This document shows, piece after piece, positions 46,725 through 55,226 of a stretch of DNA of 64,000 nucleotides; within the stretch, counting starts at the first letter, position 1; every line of letters begins with the position of its first letter. The position numbers and the translations under genes are program-made. Origin of the DNA: Candidatus Gastranaerophilales bacterium (GTDB lineage Bacteria; Cyanobacteriota; Vampirovibrionia; Gastranaerophilales; Gastranaerophilaceae); the NCBI GenBank assembly GCA_928722015.1, contig CAKMWI010000002.1, positions 1 to 64,000 on the forward strand, given 5' to 3'. Below the pieces are notes generated by a model. That model saw only the letters and a program-made list of their open reading frames with translations. It had not been told where the DNA came from and searched no databases.

Positions 46725-48099
46725 TAACTTAATAAAAGAATTAAATAAAGCATTACCCAAAGAAAACATACTTTCAGAAATAGAGGAAAGGTATGTATAT
46801 TCTATTGATGCGTCAAATGATCCTTATGCAAAGACTACCCTACCGGATGCCGTTGTTTTTGTTGAAAATATAGAACAGGTACAGAAAGTTGTAAAAATTG
46901 CAAATAAGCAAATGATACCTATTATTTGCCGAGGAGCCGGCACCAATACTGTAGGAGCCTGTGTTACAACACATGGAGGAATTATCTTAAATTTTTCAAA
47001 GATGAACAAAATATTGGAAATTAATCCGGATAATATGACAGTGAGAGTTCAACCAGGAGTTATTGTTGGAGATTTGCAAAATGAAGTCGAAAAAATAGGA
47101 CTCTTCTATCCTCCAGATCCATCAAATCTTAAAGTCTCAACTATTGGTGGAAGTATAGCTCAAAATTCTGCAGGGGCCAGATGTTTCAAATACGGTTCAA
47201 CTAAAGATTATATTATTGACCTGTTAGTTGTTATGGCTAACGGAGAACTCATCAGGACTGGTTCAAATACAATAAAAAATGCAACCGGATACAATCTCGG
47301 AAGTTTATTTATAGGTTCAGAAGGTACTCTTGGAATTGTTGTAGAAGCAACGATAAAACTAATTCCAAAACCGGAAACTACTCAAGTCGTAATGGCTTAT
47401 TTCGATAACGTTGAAGATTCTATACTTGCAGTTAATAAAATTATAGAAAATCAGGTATTCCCGGCTACAATAGATTTTATGGATAAAAATGCTATTCAAA
47501 CCGTTGAAAAATTTTACCCAACCGGACTCTTATGCGACAAAGAGGCGGCACTAATTATTGAAATTGACGGATACAAAGAAAGCATCTCTCACCAAAGAGA
47601 AACAATTTGTGAAATTCTAAGGAGTAATAATGCGGCAAATATACAATACTCAACAACAAAAGAAGAATCTGACAATATCTGGTCAGCACGAAGATCATCC
47701 ATGGCTGCATGCACAAAATTAAAACCAAATATTACAACTGATGATATTATTGTACCCCGCAGTAATTTAGCAAAATTAGTAAAAGGTGTTCAAGATATTT
47801 GCAAAAGACATAACCTCACTGTTTGTATGGTTGGACATGTCGGAGATGGAAGCGTACATCCGCAAATTCCAATAGATTACAATGATAAAGATGAATATAA
47901 ACACTATAAAATTGCAAAATCCGAAATATATCAATTAACAGTAAAATTAGGAGGTATATTATCCGGAGAGCACGGTATTGGATTAGAGAAAAAAGCATAT
48001 ATATCCAAAGTTGTTGATGGAGGAGCATTGGACTATATGAGACTAATCAAAAAAACATTTGACCCTAAAAATATATTAAATCCATACAAAATATTCTAG
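46714..48099 (+). CDS. FAD-linked oxidase, glycolate oxidase GlcD / D-lactate dehydrogenase type
   Basis: 461 residues. The N-terminal FAD-binding PCMH domain includes ICRGAGTNTVGACV, STIGGSIAQNSAGARCFKYG and FIGSEGTLGIVVEATI. The C-terminal domain contains GHVGDGSVHPQI and SGEHGIGLEKKAYI. It oxidises a 2-hydroxyacid such as glycolate or D-lactate; the substrate cannot be fixed from sequence, and the GlcE/GlcF partners are not adjacent. The start lies inside the end of the giant coiled-coil gene, with no Shine-Dalgarno, suggesting translational coupling. Confidence 0.88.
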   Translation: MLTNNLIKELNKALPKENILSEIEERYVYSIDASNDPYAKTTLPDAVVFVENIEQVQKVVKIANKQMIPIICRGAGTNTVGACVTTHGGIILNFSKMNKILEINPDNMTVRVQPGVIVGDLQNEVEKIGLFYPPDPSNLKVSTIGGSIAQNSAGARCFKYGSTKDYIIDLLVVMANGELIRTGSNTIKNATGYNLGSLFIGSEGTLGIVVEATIKLIPKPETTQVVMAYFDNVEDSILAVNKIIENQVFPATIDFMDKNAIQTVEKFYPTGLLCDKEAALIIEIDGYKESISHQRETICEILRSNNAANIQYSTTKEESDNIWSARRSSMAACTKLKPNITTDDIIVPRSNLAKLVKGVQDICKRHNLTVCMVGHVGDGSVHPQIPIDYNDKDEYKHYKIAKSEIYQLTVKLGGILSGEHGIGLEKKAYISKVVDGGALDYMRLIKKTFDPKNILNPYKIF

Positions 48100-48155
48100 T
48101 TAATAACATTATTAAATTTCATATATCCAAAAGCAGCAATAGACAGCCCGAGAAC

Positions 48156-48184
48156 TTGAAAATCAATTACCCCTGTGGTATTCT
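48156..48184 (+). promoter_or_regulatory. Promoter of gltX
   Basis: TTGAAA (48156-48161), a 17-bp spacer ending TGG, TATTCT (48179-48184): both boxes at ideal spacing with an extended -10. Confidence 0.7.
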
Positions 48185-48217
48185 TTGAATGCTGATATAT
48201 AAAGAAAGAAGGAAAAA

Positions 48218-49684
48218 ATGGCAGAAGTTAGAGTAAGAATAGCACCGTCCCCAAGCGGAAATTTACATATTGGGACGGCTAGAACAGCATTATTTAATTA
48301 TTTATTTGCAAAAAAAATGGGTGGAAAATTCATTCTTAGAATTGAAGATACAGATGCTGAACGCACCGCTCAAGAATATATAGATAATATTTTCGATAGT
48401 TTAAAAGCCCTTGGATTAAACTGGGATGAAGGACCTGATGTTGGTGGTCCATACGGTCCATATACTCAGTCTGAAAGATTCGATATTTATCCTAAATATG
48501 TTCAAAAATTATTGGATTCAGGATTTGCTTATGAATGTTTTTGCACTCCAGAAGAATTAGAACAAGAAAAAGAAGCTGCTGCTGCTGCGAAAAAGCCATA
48601 CGTTTATACTAAAAAATGTGAACATCTAACAGAAGAAGAAAAAGCAAAACTTCGCGCTGAAGGCAGAAAGCCGGCAATCAGATTTAATATTGCAAAAGCA
48701 CAAAAAGCATTTCATGATTCTTCTATTTTAAAATTTGATGACCTTGTAAAAGGCGAACTACACATGGATACAAATCTGCTTGGTGATTTTGTTATACAAA
48801 AATCTAACGGAACACCAACTTACAATTTTGCAGTTGTAATTGATGATGCATTAATGAAAATTTCTCATGTAATAAGAGGTGAAGATCATATTTCAAATAC
48901 CTATAAACAAATACTTATATTTGAAGCTTTAGGTTTTGATGTACCTAGATTTGGACATCTGGGAATGATTCTTGCACCTGATAGAAGCAAATTGTCAAAA
49001 AGACATGGAGCCACTGCTGTATCTGATTTTGTAAAACAAGGCTATTTAACAGAAGCTCTAATTAACTTCGTTGCGCTTTTAGGTTGGTCTCCATCCGATG
49101 GGGAAGAAATTAAAACTGTAGACGAAATAGCAAAAGATTTTAGAATAGGCGAAATATCTTCATCAAATTCTATATTTGAATATGACAAATTGAAATGGAT
49201 GAACAGTCATTATATAAAAATGCTACCTATAGAAAAATTAAAAGAAATGTTGAAACCTTATCTTACTAAATATAATTTAAATGAACTAACAGATGAACAA
49301 TATACCAAAATGGTAGAAATAACAAAAGAACCATTAACATTATTGTCAGATATTACAGATGCAGTACCATACTTCTTTGGTAAAGATGTTGAAATTGAAC
49401 CGGAGACCCAAACCGGAACACTTGATACTGAAACGGCTCAAAATGTACTAAAAGATTTTCTACCAAAAGCTGAAACTTGGGATTGGAATGAAGAAAATCT
49501 TCATGAAAAACTAGCCGAGTTCCGTGCTGAATGGAAAGAAAAAGGTGTTAAGCCTAAAGTTACAATGTGGGCAATTAGAGCTGCTGTTACAGGCAGAACA
49601 TGCGGTGCTGATATGGTAGGCATTCTCGATATTCTTGGAAAAGAAACATCTTTATACAGAACCCAAAAGGCAATAAAAAACTAA
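48218..49684 (+). CDS. gltX: Glutamyl-tRNA synthetase
   Basis: 488 residues. The class I HIGH motif is PSGNLHIGTARTALFNYLF, and the KMSKS equivalent is DRSKLSKRHGATAV near residue 255. It has the discriminating-size C-terminal helical anticodon domain. It charges tRNA-Glu and, where GatCAB is used, possibly tRNA-Gln. AAGGA precedes the ATG. It ends at a clear terminator. Confidence 0.97.
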   Translation: MAEVRVRIAPSPSGNLHIGTARTALFNYLFAKKMGGKFILRIEDTDAERTAQEYIDNIFDSLKALGLNWDEGPDVGGPYGPYTQSERFDIYPKYVQKLLDSGFAYECFCTPEELEQEKEAAAAAKKPYVYTKKCEHLTEEEKAKLRAEGRKPAIRFNIAKAQKAFHDSSILKFDDLVKGELHMDTNLLGDFVIQKSNGTPTYNFAVVIDDALMKISHVIRGEDHISNTYKQILIFEALGFDVPRFGHLGMILAPDRSKLSKRHGATAVSDFVKQGYLTEALINFVALLGWSPSDGEEIKTVDEIAKDFRIGEISSSNSIFEYDKLKWMNSHYIKMLPIEKLKEMLKPYLTKYNLNELTDEQYTKMVEITKEPLTLLSDITDAVPYFFGKDVEIEPETQTGTLDTETAQNVLKDFLPKAETWDWNEENLHEKLAEFRAEWKEKGVKPKVTMWAIRAAVTGRTCGADMVGILDILGKETSLYRTQKAIKN

Positions 49685-49711
49685 TCTAAAATAACTAATT
49701 TACAAAGTTAC

Positions 49712-49750
49712 AAAAATAAGATGCCAAATAAATTTGACATCTTATTTTTT
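49712..49750 (+). terminator. Terminator of gltX
   Basis: AAAAATAAGATG and CATCTTATTTTT form a 12-bp perfect stem around a 14-base loop, followed by a T-rich run. Confidence 0.75.
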
Positions 49751-49864
49751 ATTATTAAATTTTTATTGTTAATAAATGTAAATATTAAAACAAAAAATTT
49801 AAAGATTTCAAATAATAAACCGACATTAACAATGTGGTTACGAAAATTGAAAAGAGGTAAACAA

Positions 49865-50086
49865 ATGGAATTTAAATTTGAAGACTCAACATTACTGGAA
49901 CACAAAGATAATGCAGTGAAAGATTCAAACACTTATATGATTATTTCTAAAGCTCCGCAAGTAGAAGATGTTGATTTACAAAATGTAATTCAGATTATTG
50001 ATGAAAGCGGAGAAGAAGTAAGCTGTACTTATGATAAATTTGTAGAGATTTTTGACGAACAAGGCTTAGCCGGATTTATTATGTAA
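49865..50086 (+). CDS. Unknown small acidic protein
   Basis: 73 residues from the ATG at 49865, chosen because AAAGAGG lies six to seven bases upstream; a longer reading frame would run through the gltX terminator. It is rich in Asp and Glu, with no cysteine cluster or membrane span, and ends KFVEIFDEQGLAGFIM. A dedicated terminator follows. No family is recognised. Confidence 0.65.
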   Translation: MEFKFEDSTLLEHKDNAVKDSNTYMIISKAPQVEDVDLQNVIQIIDESGEEVSCTYDKFVEIFDEQGLAGFIM

Positions 50087-50111
50087 CAAAAAATAAAAAA
50101 GGATACAATAA

Positions 50112-50144
50112 CAAAAAAGAGGTACTACATGTACCTCTTTTTGT
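50112..50144 (+). terminator. Terminator of the gene at 49865
   Basis: AAAAAGAGGTAC and GTACCTCTTTTT form a perfect stem around TACAT. Its T tract runs into the rsmH promoter region. Confidence 0.8.
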
Positions 50145-50161
50145 TTTGCATAAAATATTTA

Positions 50162-50170
50162 TGTTAGGAT
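50162..50170 (+). promoter_or_regulatory. Predicted leaderless extended -10 promoter of rsmH
   Basis: TGT-TAGGAT, an extended -10, ends six bases (AATAAT) before the ATG at 50177. There is no Shine-Dalgarno. Confidence 0.45.
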
Positions 50171-50176
50171 AATAAT

Positions 50177-51118
50177 ATGAATAATTTCAAACACTATACC
50201 GTAATGAAAAATGAAGCAGTTGACGCTCTTGAATGTAAAGACGGACTTGTTTATGTTGACTGTACTCTTGGCGGTGGCGGACATAGTGAACTAATATTGC
50301 AAAGAATTTCTCCAAACGGAAAACTAATTGCCTTTGACGTTGACCAAGAGGCAATCGATGCTGCTACTCAACGTTTGAAAAATTATAAAAATTTAACAAT
50401 CGTTAAAGATTCTTATACAAATATAAAACAAGCATTAAAAAATCTTAACATTGAAAAAATTACAGGGGGAATACTATTTGATCTTGGAGCATCATATCAT
50501 CAACTTACAAAACAAGAACGAGGATTTTCTTTTTCAAAAGAAGCACCTCTGGATATGAGATTCAATATGGATTCGAACTTTTCTGCTTATGATGTTGTAA
50601 ATAGTTACAAAGAAGAAGACTTAGTCAAAATTTTTTCTGAATACGGAGAAGAAAGATTTTCAAAACGAATTGCAAAAAAAATTGTAGAAGAAAGAAAAAT
50701 AAAAAAAATAGAAACAACTACAGAATTAGCAAACCTGATTGTCAACTGTACGCCTAAAATTAAATCCTCTATACATCCGGCTACAAGAGTATTCCAAGCA
50801 ATTAGAATTGAAGTAAACCAAGAGTTACAAAATATTAAAAACACATTAAATGATGTATTTGATTTATTAGACTTTGGTGCTATAATTAGTATAATAAGTT
50901 TTCACTCTCTTGAGGATAGAGTAGTGAAACACACATTTAAGTATTATTCAACCCGATGCCATTGTGATAAAAACCAAATAATATGTAATTGTCCTCCTCC
51001 AATTTTGGAGTTGGTAAATAAAAAACCAATAATGGCCTCAGCTGAAGAAATACAAGAAAATCCTCCATCAAGAAGTGCAAAATTGCGAGTCGCGCGATAT
51101 ATAAAAATAAAGAAGTAA
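50177..51118 (+). CDS. rsmH: 16S rRNA (cytosine(1402)-N4)-methyltransferase RsmH (MraW)
   Basis: 313 residues. The SAM motif is YVDCTLGGGGHSELIL near residue 28. ILFDLGASYHQLTKQERGFSF and the C-terminal IISFHSLEDRVVKHTFK, then PPSRSAKLRVARYIK, are diagnostic. It methylates C1402 in the ribosomal P site. As in many bacteria it leads a division-gene unit, followed by an ftsL-like gene. Confidence 0.96.
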   Translation: MNNFKHYTVMKNEAVDALECKDGLVYVDCTLGGGGHSELILQRISPNGKLIAFDVDQEAIDAATQRLKNYKNLTIVKDSYTNIKQALKNLNIEKITGGILFDLGASYHQLTKQERGFSFSKEAPLDMRFNMDSNFSAYDVVNSYKEEDLVKIFSEYGEERFSKRIAKKIVEERKIKKIETTTELANLIVNCTPKIKSSIHPATRVFQAIRIEVNQELQNIKNTLNDVFDLLDFGAIISIISFHSLEDRVVKHTFKYYSTRCHCDKNQIICNCPPPILELVNKKPIMASAEEIQENPPSRSAKLRVARYIKIKK

Positions 51119-51146
51119 AAGAGTTTATTGGTAGGTAGTTTAGGGA

Positions 51147-51623
51147 ATGAATTTAAATACAGCAAAAGTTACAGTTGAAGATATTAAACTAAGTTATAAT
51201 AAAAATGGTTATGTAGATAATACTATACAAGAACAAACTCCGGTTATAGAAGGCTCATTTTACCAAGTAAAGCCTATGACTATTCGTGAAATGGTTACAA
51301 GAAAAATAAATAAATCTTTATGCGGTTGTCTTATACTTACAATTCTTGTTACATTTGTAAGCTACTATATTGCAATGAATTATGAAGCCAAACTAAATAA
51401 TCTTGATAATGAAATAGTAAGATTAAATGCAGAAAATCAAGATTTGCAAGCTGAACTGGATAGATTTAAATCCTTCAATAATGTTGATAGTAAGATTGGA
51501 GAATATAATTTACTACAAAAAGCAGACAAAGTTATTGAAGTGAATGCCCTAAATGCAACAAAAACCATTTCAGCACCAACAAAGACTGCAACCAACAATT
51601 TCAATTGGGCTATTGGATATTAA
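51147..51623 (+). CDS. FtsL-like bitopic division protein
   Basis: 158 residues. A cytoplasmic N-terminus of about 55 residues, one membrane span (about 57-77, CGCLILTILVTFVSYYIAM) and then a leucine-zipper coiled coil (KLNNLDNEIVRLNAENQDLQ) make the FtsL/DivIC architecture. Its place 28 bases after rsmH is the classic ftsL position. Sequence in this family is too poor to prove homology, so the call rests on topology and synteny. No ftsI or mur genes follow. Confidence 0.6.
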   Translation: MNLNTAKVTVEDIKLSYNKNGYVDNTIQEQTPVIEGSFYQVKPMTIREMVTRKINKSLCGCLILTILVTFVSYYIAMNYEAKLNNLDNEIVRLNAENQDLQAELDRFKSFNNVDSKIGEYNLLQKADKVIEVNALNATKTISAPTKTATNNFNWAIGY

Positions 51624-51651
51624 TCAAAAAAATATATAATTCTATATCAAG

Positions 51652-51688
51652 AAAAATCTCTTATACCACTAGGCATAAGAGATTTTTT
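51652..51688. terminator. Bidirectional terminator between the ftsL-like gene and the glycosyltransferase
   Basis: AAAAATCTCTTAT and ATAAGAGATTTTT form a 13-bp stem around a ten-base loop. The glycosyltransferase stop codon lies within it. Confidence 0.8.
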
Positions 51689-52553
51689 CAAATATTGGAA
51701 TTGCACCAAATAAATAATACACTTTACGAGTTTCCCATTCATAAATTTTAAAAAGCGGGATACCAAAACATTTGATACAATTTTTTCGCTTTATCAAGTG
51801 TCGCGGTCGAGATGTTAAATTATGTTCTCTGAAAAATTCAAGAACATATTTTTTTGAAATTAAAGAATCTCTACGTTTTTTATCAGATTTAAGCATAGTT
51901 TTCACTGTCGAAGCGCTATTAGTCCAATAATAATAGTATATCCCTGGTACAGTAACGATTTTATTGGAATAGTAAACAGCTCTTGTAACAAAATCTACAT
52001 CTTCAAAATACATTCCTTCAATAAATCTTAAATTAATTTTATTAATAAAACTGCGTCTATACACCTTATTCCACACATAACACATATCAGGAACTCTTGC
52101 CACGTCCACTTTTTGCTGACAATCAGTATAAATTTTTTCTTCACTATAATTGATTCTGAATTTCCTTGAATATTTTCTTACCCGTAAAATTGAAGAACAA
52201 GAAATATCAGCATCATTTCTCTCACACGCATCAATTAATTTTTCAAAATAATTAACATCCACCCAATCATCAGAATCTACAAAAGCAATAAACTCACCCG
52301 TGGAATTATCTATACCAACATTTCTTGCAGTACTTTGTCCAGAATTAACCTGATTGAATACTTTAATTCTTGTATCCAAGAGTTTATACTTATTACAAAT
52401 TTCAAGACTATTGTCTGTCGAGCCATCATTAATCAACACTAATTCAAAATCAGACATAGTTTGGTTTAGTAAACTTTTAATACATTTATCCAAAAACTTT
52501 TCTGAATTATAAACAGGTACAATTATACTTAATTTCTTTTTCTCTTCAGCCAT
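51669..52553 (-). CDS. Family 2 glycosyltransferase
   Basis: 294 residues from the ATG at 52553, where the family N-terminus KLSIIVPVYNSEKFLDKCI begins seven residues in. The GT-A fold shows NDGSTDNSLEIC, GQSTARNVGI and the metal-binding FVDSDDWVD. It is likely to add a sugar to lipopolysaccharide, capsule or another surface glycan; donor and acceptor are unknown. No Shine-Dalgarno is seen. TGC-CATAAT ends six bases before the ATG. It stands alone. Confidence 0.88.
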   Translation of the reverse strand: MAEEKKKLSIIVPVYNSEKFLDKCIKSLLNQTMSDFELVLINDGSTDNSLEICNKYKLLDTRIKVFNQVNSGQSTARNVGIDNSTGEFIAFVDSDDWVDVNYFEKLIDACERNDADISCSSILRVRKYSRKFRINYSEEKIYTDCQQKVDVARVPDMCYVWNKVYRRSFINKINLRFIEGMYFEDVDFVTRAVYYSNKIVTVPGIYYYYWTNSASTVKTMLKSDKKRRDSLISKKYVLEFFREHNLTSRPRHLIKRKNCIKCFGIPLFKIYEWETRKVYYLFGAIPIFEKISYA

Positions 52554-52559
52554 ATAAAA

Positions 52560-52568
52560 ATTATGGCA
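52560..52568 (-). promoter_or_regulatory. Predicted leaderless extended -10 promoter of the glycosyltransferase
   Basis: Minus strand TGC-CATAAT, then six bases (TTTTAT), then the ATG at 52553. No -35 is evident, consistent with an extended -10. Confidence 0.5.
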
Positions 52569-52676
52569 AATAGTACAAACAAAAAAAATTATCCACCTGT
52601 CTAATAGACTCGATAAATACCACCTAAAATGTAACATTTTCGAAACAAATTACACAAACTTTAGATGGAAAAATAC

Positions 52677-52690
52677 CATACTTTAGTATG
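52677..52690. repeat. Short palindrome upstream of the HD-GYP-like gene
   Basis: CATACT-TT-AGTATG, a perfect 6-bp inverted repeat about 80 bases before the start codon. A possible operator; no regulator is known. Confidence 0.3.
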
Positions 52691-52770
52691 AATTTTATAA
52701 ATTTAGGCTAAAGTTATAAAAATTTTTGCCGTAAATAAAAAAAGAAGGCATGTATTCAAAAGGAAAAATT

Positions 52771-54012
52771 ATGGATAAAGAAGAGAAAAAGCAGGTAGGA
52801 GTATCACTTTTTGGGCAATCAGAATTTCTTGCAGGAGACGATCCTATAGAAGAAATGTTTGCTCTTAATCTCGGTGATTTTATTTCAGAAAGTTTAATCT
52901 CCGAAGATTTGGCAAAAAAAATAAGCTCTAAAGCAAACAAAAAGGAACGACTACATAATCAGCTTAAAGAACTGACAGACATTTATTCTTCCAAAAACAC
53001 CTTATGTGTTCTTGATTTTTCAACAAATGAAGAACAGGCTATCTACACATCAATTGCAAAATCTATTGTTCAAATGATTGAAGTAGAAAATTGTAAAATA
53101 TACCTTATAAAAGACGAGAATAATCTTATAATGGTAGGGAACTCCGGAGAAAATACAACTGATAGCATTATTTCATTTGAAGAAATAATGCACCAAGATG
53201 TTATAGAAAATAACAATATTACCTGTATTCCAATGAGGAGTGCCGCCATGCCTATTGGTACAATTGAAGTACAATCAGAAAAGAAACTCGAAGAAGATTA
53301 TCTGGAATTAGTAATAAGCATTGCAAACTTACTCGGCACAACAATAACTCTTCAGAATGAGATTGAAAATACAAACAAGCTCATTGAAAATCCTGAAACT
53401 TCAGAAATCGAGTTAAAACAATCCAGAGCCGAACTCACCGCATTAATAGGAGATTTATGCGATTATCAACAAAATTTTGTAGAAGCTCTGGCAAATGCCG
53501 TAGATAGAAAAGGGCAGTATACGGTATCCCATTCAAGAAATACCGCAAAACTTGCTCGTGGAATTTGCAAAAAAATGGGACTTAATGAAAAAACAACAGA
53601 CCTGATATATTATGCAGGCCTATTACAAAACATAGGAAAAATTACACTCCCTGAAAAAATATTTGCAACTAACGGAAAACTATCTGCCGAAGAATTACAA
53701 AAAATAAAAAACCATACAAATGTTGGTGTAAATCTGCTAATGAATATAAACTTTCTGTCTGAAGTAGTTCCTTATATAACTTATCAGACTGAAAGAGTAG
53801 ATGGTTCCGGAACGCCTGAAGGACTAAAAGGACAATCAATTCCTCTTGGTTCAAGAATAATCGCAGTAGCTGATGCATATTCTGCTATGACTTCAGATAG
53901 ACCTTATCGGAAAGCTATGGACAGCAATCAAGCAATAGAAATACTTAATTCTGAAGCGGGCAAAAAATGGGATAAAGATGTTCTTATCGCCCTTGCTCAA
54001 ACTATACAATAA
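52771..54012 (+). CDS. GAF plus degenerate HD-GYP domain protein
   Basis: 413 residues from the ATG at 52771, with AAAGGA seven bases upstream. A GAF-like domain covers about 75-195 and a short coiled coil about 195-225. An HD-GYP-type domain covers about 235-400. Active HD-GYP proteins hydrolyse cyclic di-GMP using HD, HHE and GYP motifs. Here the HD pair is Gln286-Asn287 (GLLQNIGK), HHE is Gln339-Thr340-Glu341, and GYP is Gly-Thr-Pro. His254 and His315 are kept. The metal site is therefore probably lost and the protein may bind rather than cut its ligand. Confidence 0.85.
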   Translation: MDKEEKKQVGVSLFGQSEFLAGDDPIEEMFALNLGDFISESLISEDLAKKISSKANKKERLHNQLKELTDIYSSKNTLCVLDFSTNEEQAIYTSIAKSIVQMIEVENCKIYLIKDENNLIMVGNSGENTTDSIISFEEIMHQDVIENNNITCIPMRSAAMPIGTIEVQSEKKLEEDYLELVISIANLLGTTITLQNEIENTNKLIENPETSEIELKQSRAELTALIGDLCDYQQNFVEALANAVDRKGQYTVSHSRNTAKLARGICKKMGLNEKTTDLIYYAGLLQNIGKITLPEKIFATNGKLSAEELQKIKNHTNVGVNLLMNINFLSEVVPYITYQTERVDGSGTPEGLKGQSIPLGSRIIAVADAYSAMTSDRPYRKAMDSNQAIEILNSEAGKKWDKDVLIALAQTIQ

Positions 54013-54031
54013 TCAAAGACTAAATAATAAT

Positions 54032-54070
54032 AAATAAAAAGCACACATATAATATGTGTGCTTTTTATTT
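54032..54070. terminator. Bidirectional terminator after the HD-GYP-like gene
   Basis: AAATAAAAAGCACACATA pairs with TATGTGTGCTTTTTATTT, 18 bp perfect, around a three-base loop. Confidence 0.85.
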
Positions 54071-55154
54071 ATTTAACAGTTTTTGTTTCTATAAATTCAG
54101 TATTTGGAGCAAATTCAGATTCCTTACCTTCAATATTCAATTTATTAACAATACTTGCTCGCTTCTTTCTGAATAACATATCCACAAATGCTTCCAATCT
54201 TGTAACAAAACCAGCCTCACCAGTCTGTTCATCAATAGTCAAATTTAATAACGGTTTATTAAACTGTTTTGCTCTTCTTGTAATTCTTTCAACCATTAAA
54301 GAATCAGGTCCGCAACCAAAAGCTGTAATGGTAATTACCCCATCAATTTTATTATCTTTAAGATAATGACCTGCACTTCCAGTCATTTCATCCTCATTTG
54401 CCCAGTATTTCTCATTACCAAGGCTAGCGATACCTTCATCAAGTTGTTCAGCTGATAGCTGAAGAGATGTACAAACTCTAACATCCATTTTTTCAAGCTT
54501 ATCCAAAACTTTCATACACACGCGTTCATCATATAGATTATAACCATGACCAACAAGTGCAATTGAAATAGGATATTCTTTAGATGTACTGGCAATAACA
54601 ACCTTACCTTGCAAAGCATAGCTTAATGCTTTTGAATATGGCATACCTGATTTTGTCATTACGTAAAAATTGTTATAGCACCTCCATCCTGCTTTTGAAG
54701 CACGCTTAATAAGCTTCATATCTGTAATACCAAAAGGCTTAACAGCTTCAGCTAAAAACTCATATAACCCCTGTCCCTTTTCAGATTTATCAAGAGTTGC
54801 TTCAACCATAGTAAAAGGTTTTTTTATAACATTTCTTACCAAATCAGGCAAACCTCTAATCTTAGAGCAATTATATATTTTATTATCAATAGATTGCAGG
54901 GAAGGAACAAAAATTTTATCTACCCCTTTATTTATCAAATTCAAAATATGACCAATATAAACTTTAATAGGTAAACAAGTTTCAGTAACAACTAAAGCTG
55001 CACCATCAGACATAGTTTGTTTAGTTGTTACATCTGATAATATAATTTTAATTCCTAAGTCGTTAAAAAATCCGTAATAAAACGGATAATTATTATAAAA
55101 GGACATCGCCCTTGGTATACCTATAACCATTTCTTCAGATTTTGAATTTGTCAT
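54069..55154 (-). CDS. DUF2229 / acyl-CoA dehydratase activase-like protein
   Basis: 361 residues. The opening (VIGIPRAMSFYNNYPFYYGF), the central ETCLPIKVYIGHI and the late FGCGPDSLMVERI match the DUF2229-type region of large activase-related proteins, found next to or fused with BadF/HgdC-type ATPases. That ATPase part is absent here. Conserved cysteines (TETCLP, FGCGP) suggest an iron-sulfur or redox role, but the function of the family is not established. AGGGA precedes the ATG. The U32-like gene lies 72 bases upstream on the same strand. Confidence 0.7.
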   Translation of the reverse strand: MTNSKSEEMVIGIPRAMSFYNNYPFYYGFFNDLGIKIILSDVTTKQTMSDGAALVVTETCLPIKVYIGHILNLINKGVDKIFVPSLQSIDNKIYNCSKIRGLPDLVRNVIKKPFTMVEATLDKSEKGQGLYEFLAEAVKPFGITDMKLIKRASKAGWRCYNNFYVMTKSGMPYSKALSYALQGKVVIASTSKEYPISIALVGHGYNLYDERVCMKVLDKLEKMDVRVCTSLQLSAEQLDEGIASLGNEKYWANEDEMTGSAGHYLKDNKIDGVITITAFGCGPDSLMVERITRRAKQFNKPLLNLTIDEQTGEAGFVTRLEAFVDMLFRKKRASIVNKLNIEGKESEFAPNTEFIETKTVK

Positions 55155-55226
55155 GTTTTAATCCCTAATATACGTACTACTATATATATAATAGCGCAAA
55201 AAAGATTTTTTGTCATATTTATTTAG

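Noticed and set aside
48097..48180. Minus-strand frame ending GLSIAAFGYMKFNNVIN between the FAD oxidase and gltX
   Set aside because: It looks protein-like but has no start or Shine-Dalgarno, runs antisense into gltX and lies over the gltX promoter.
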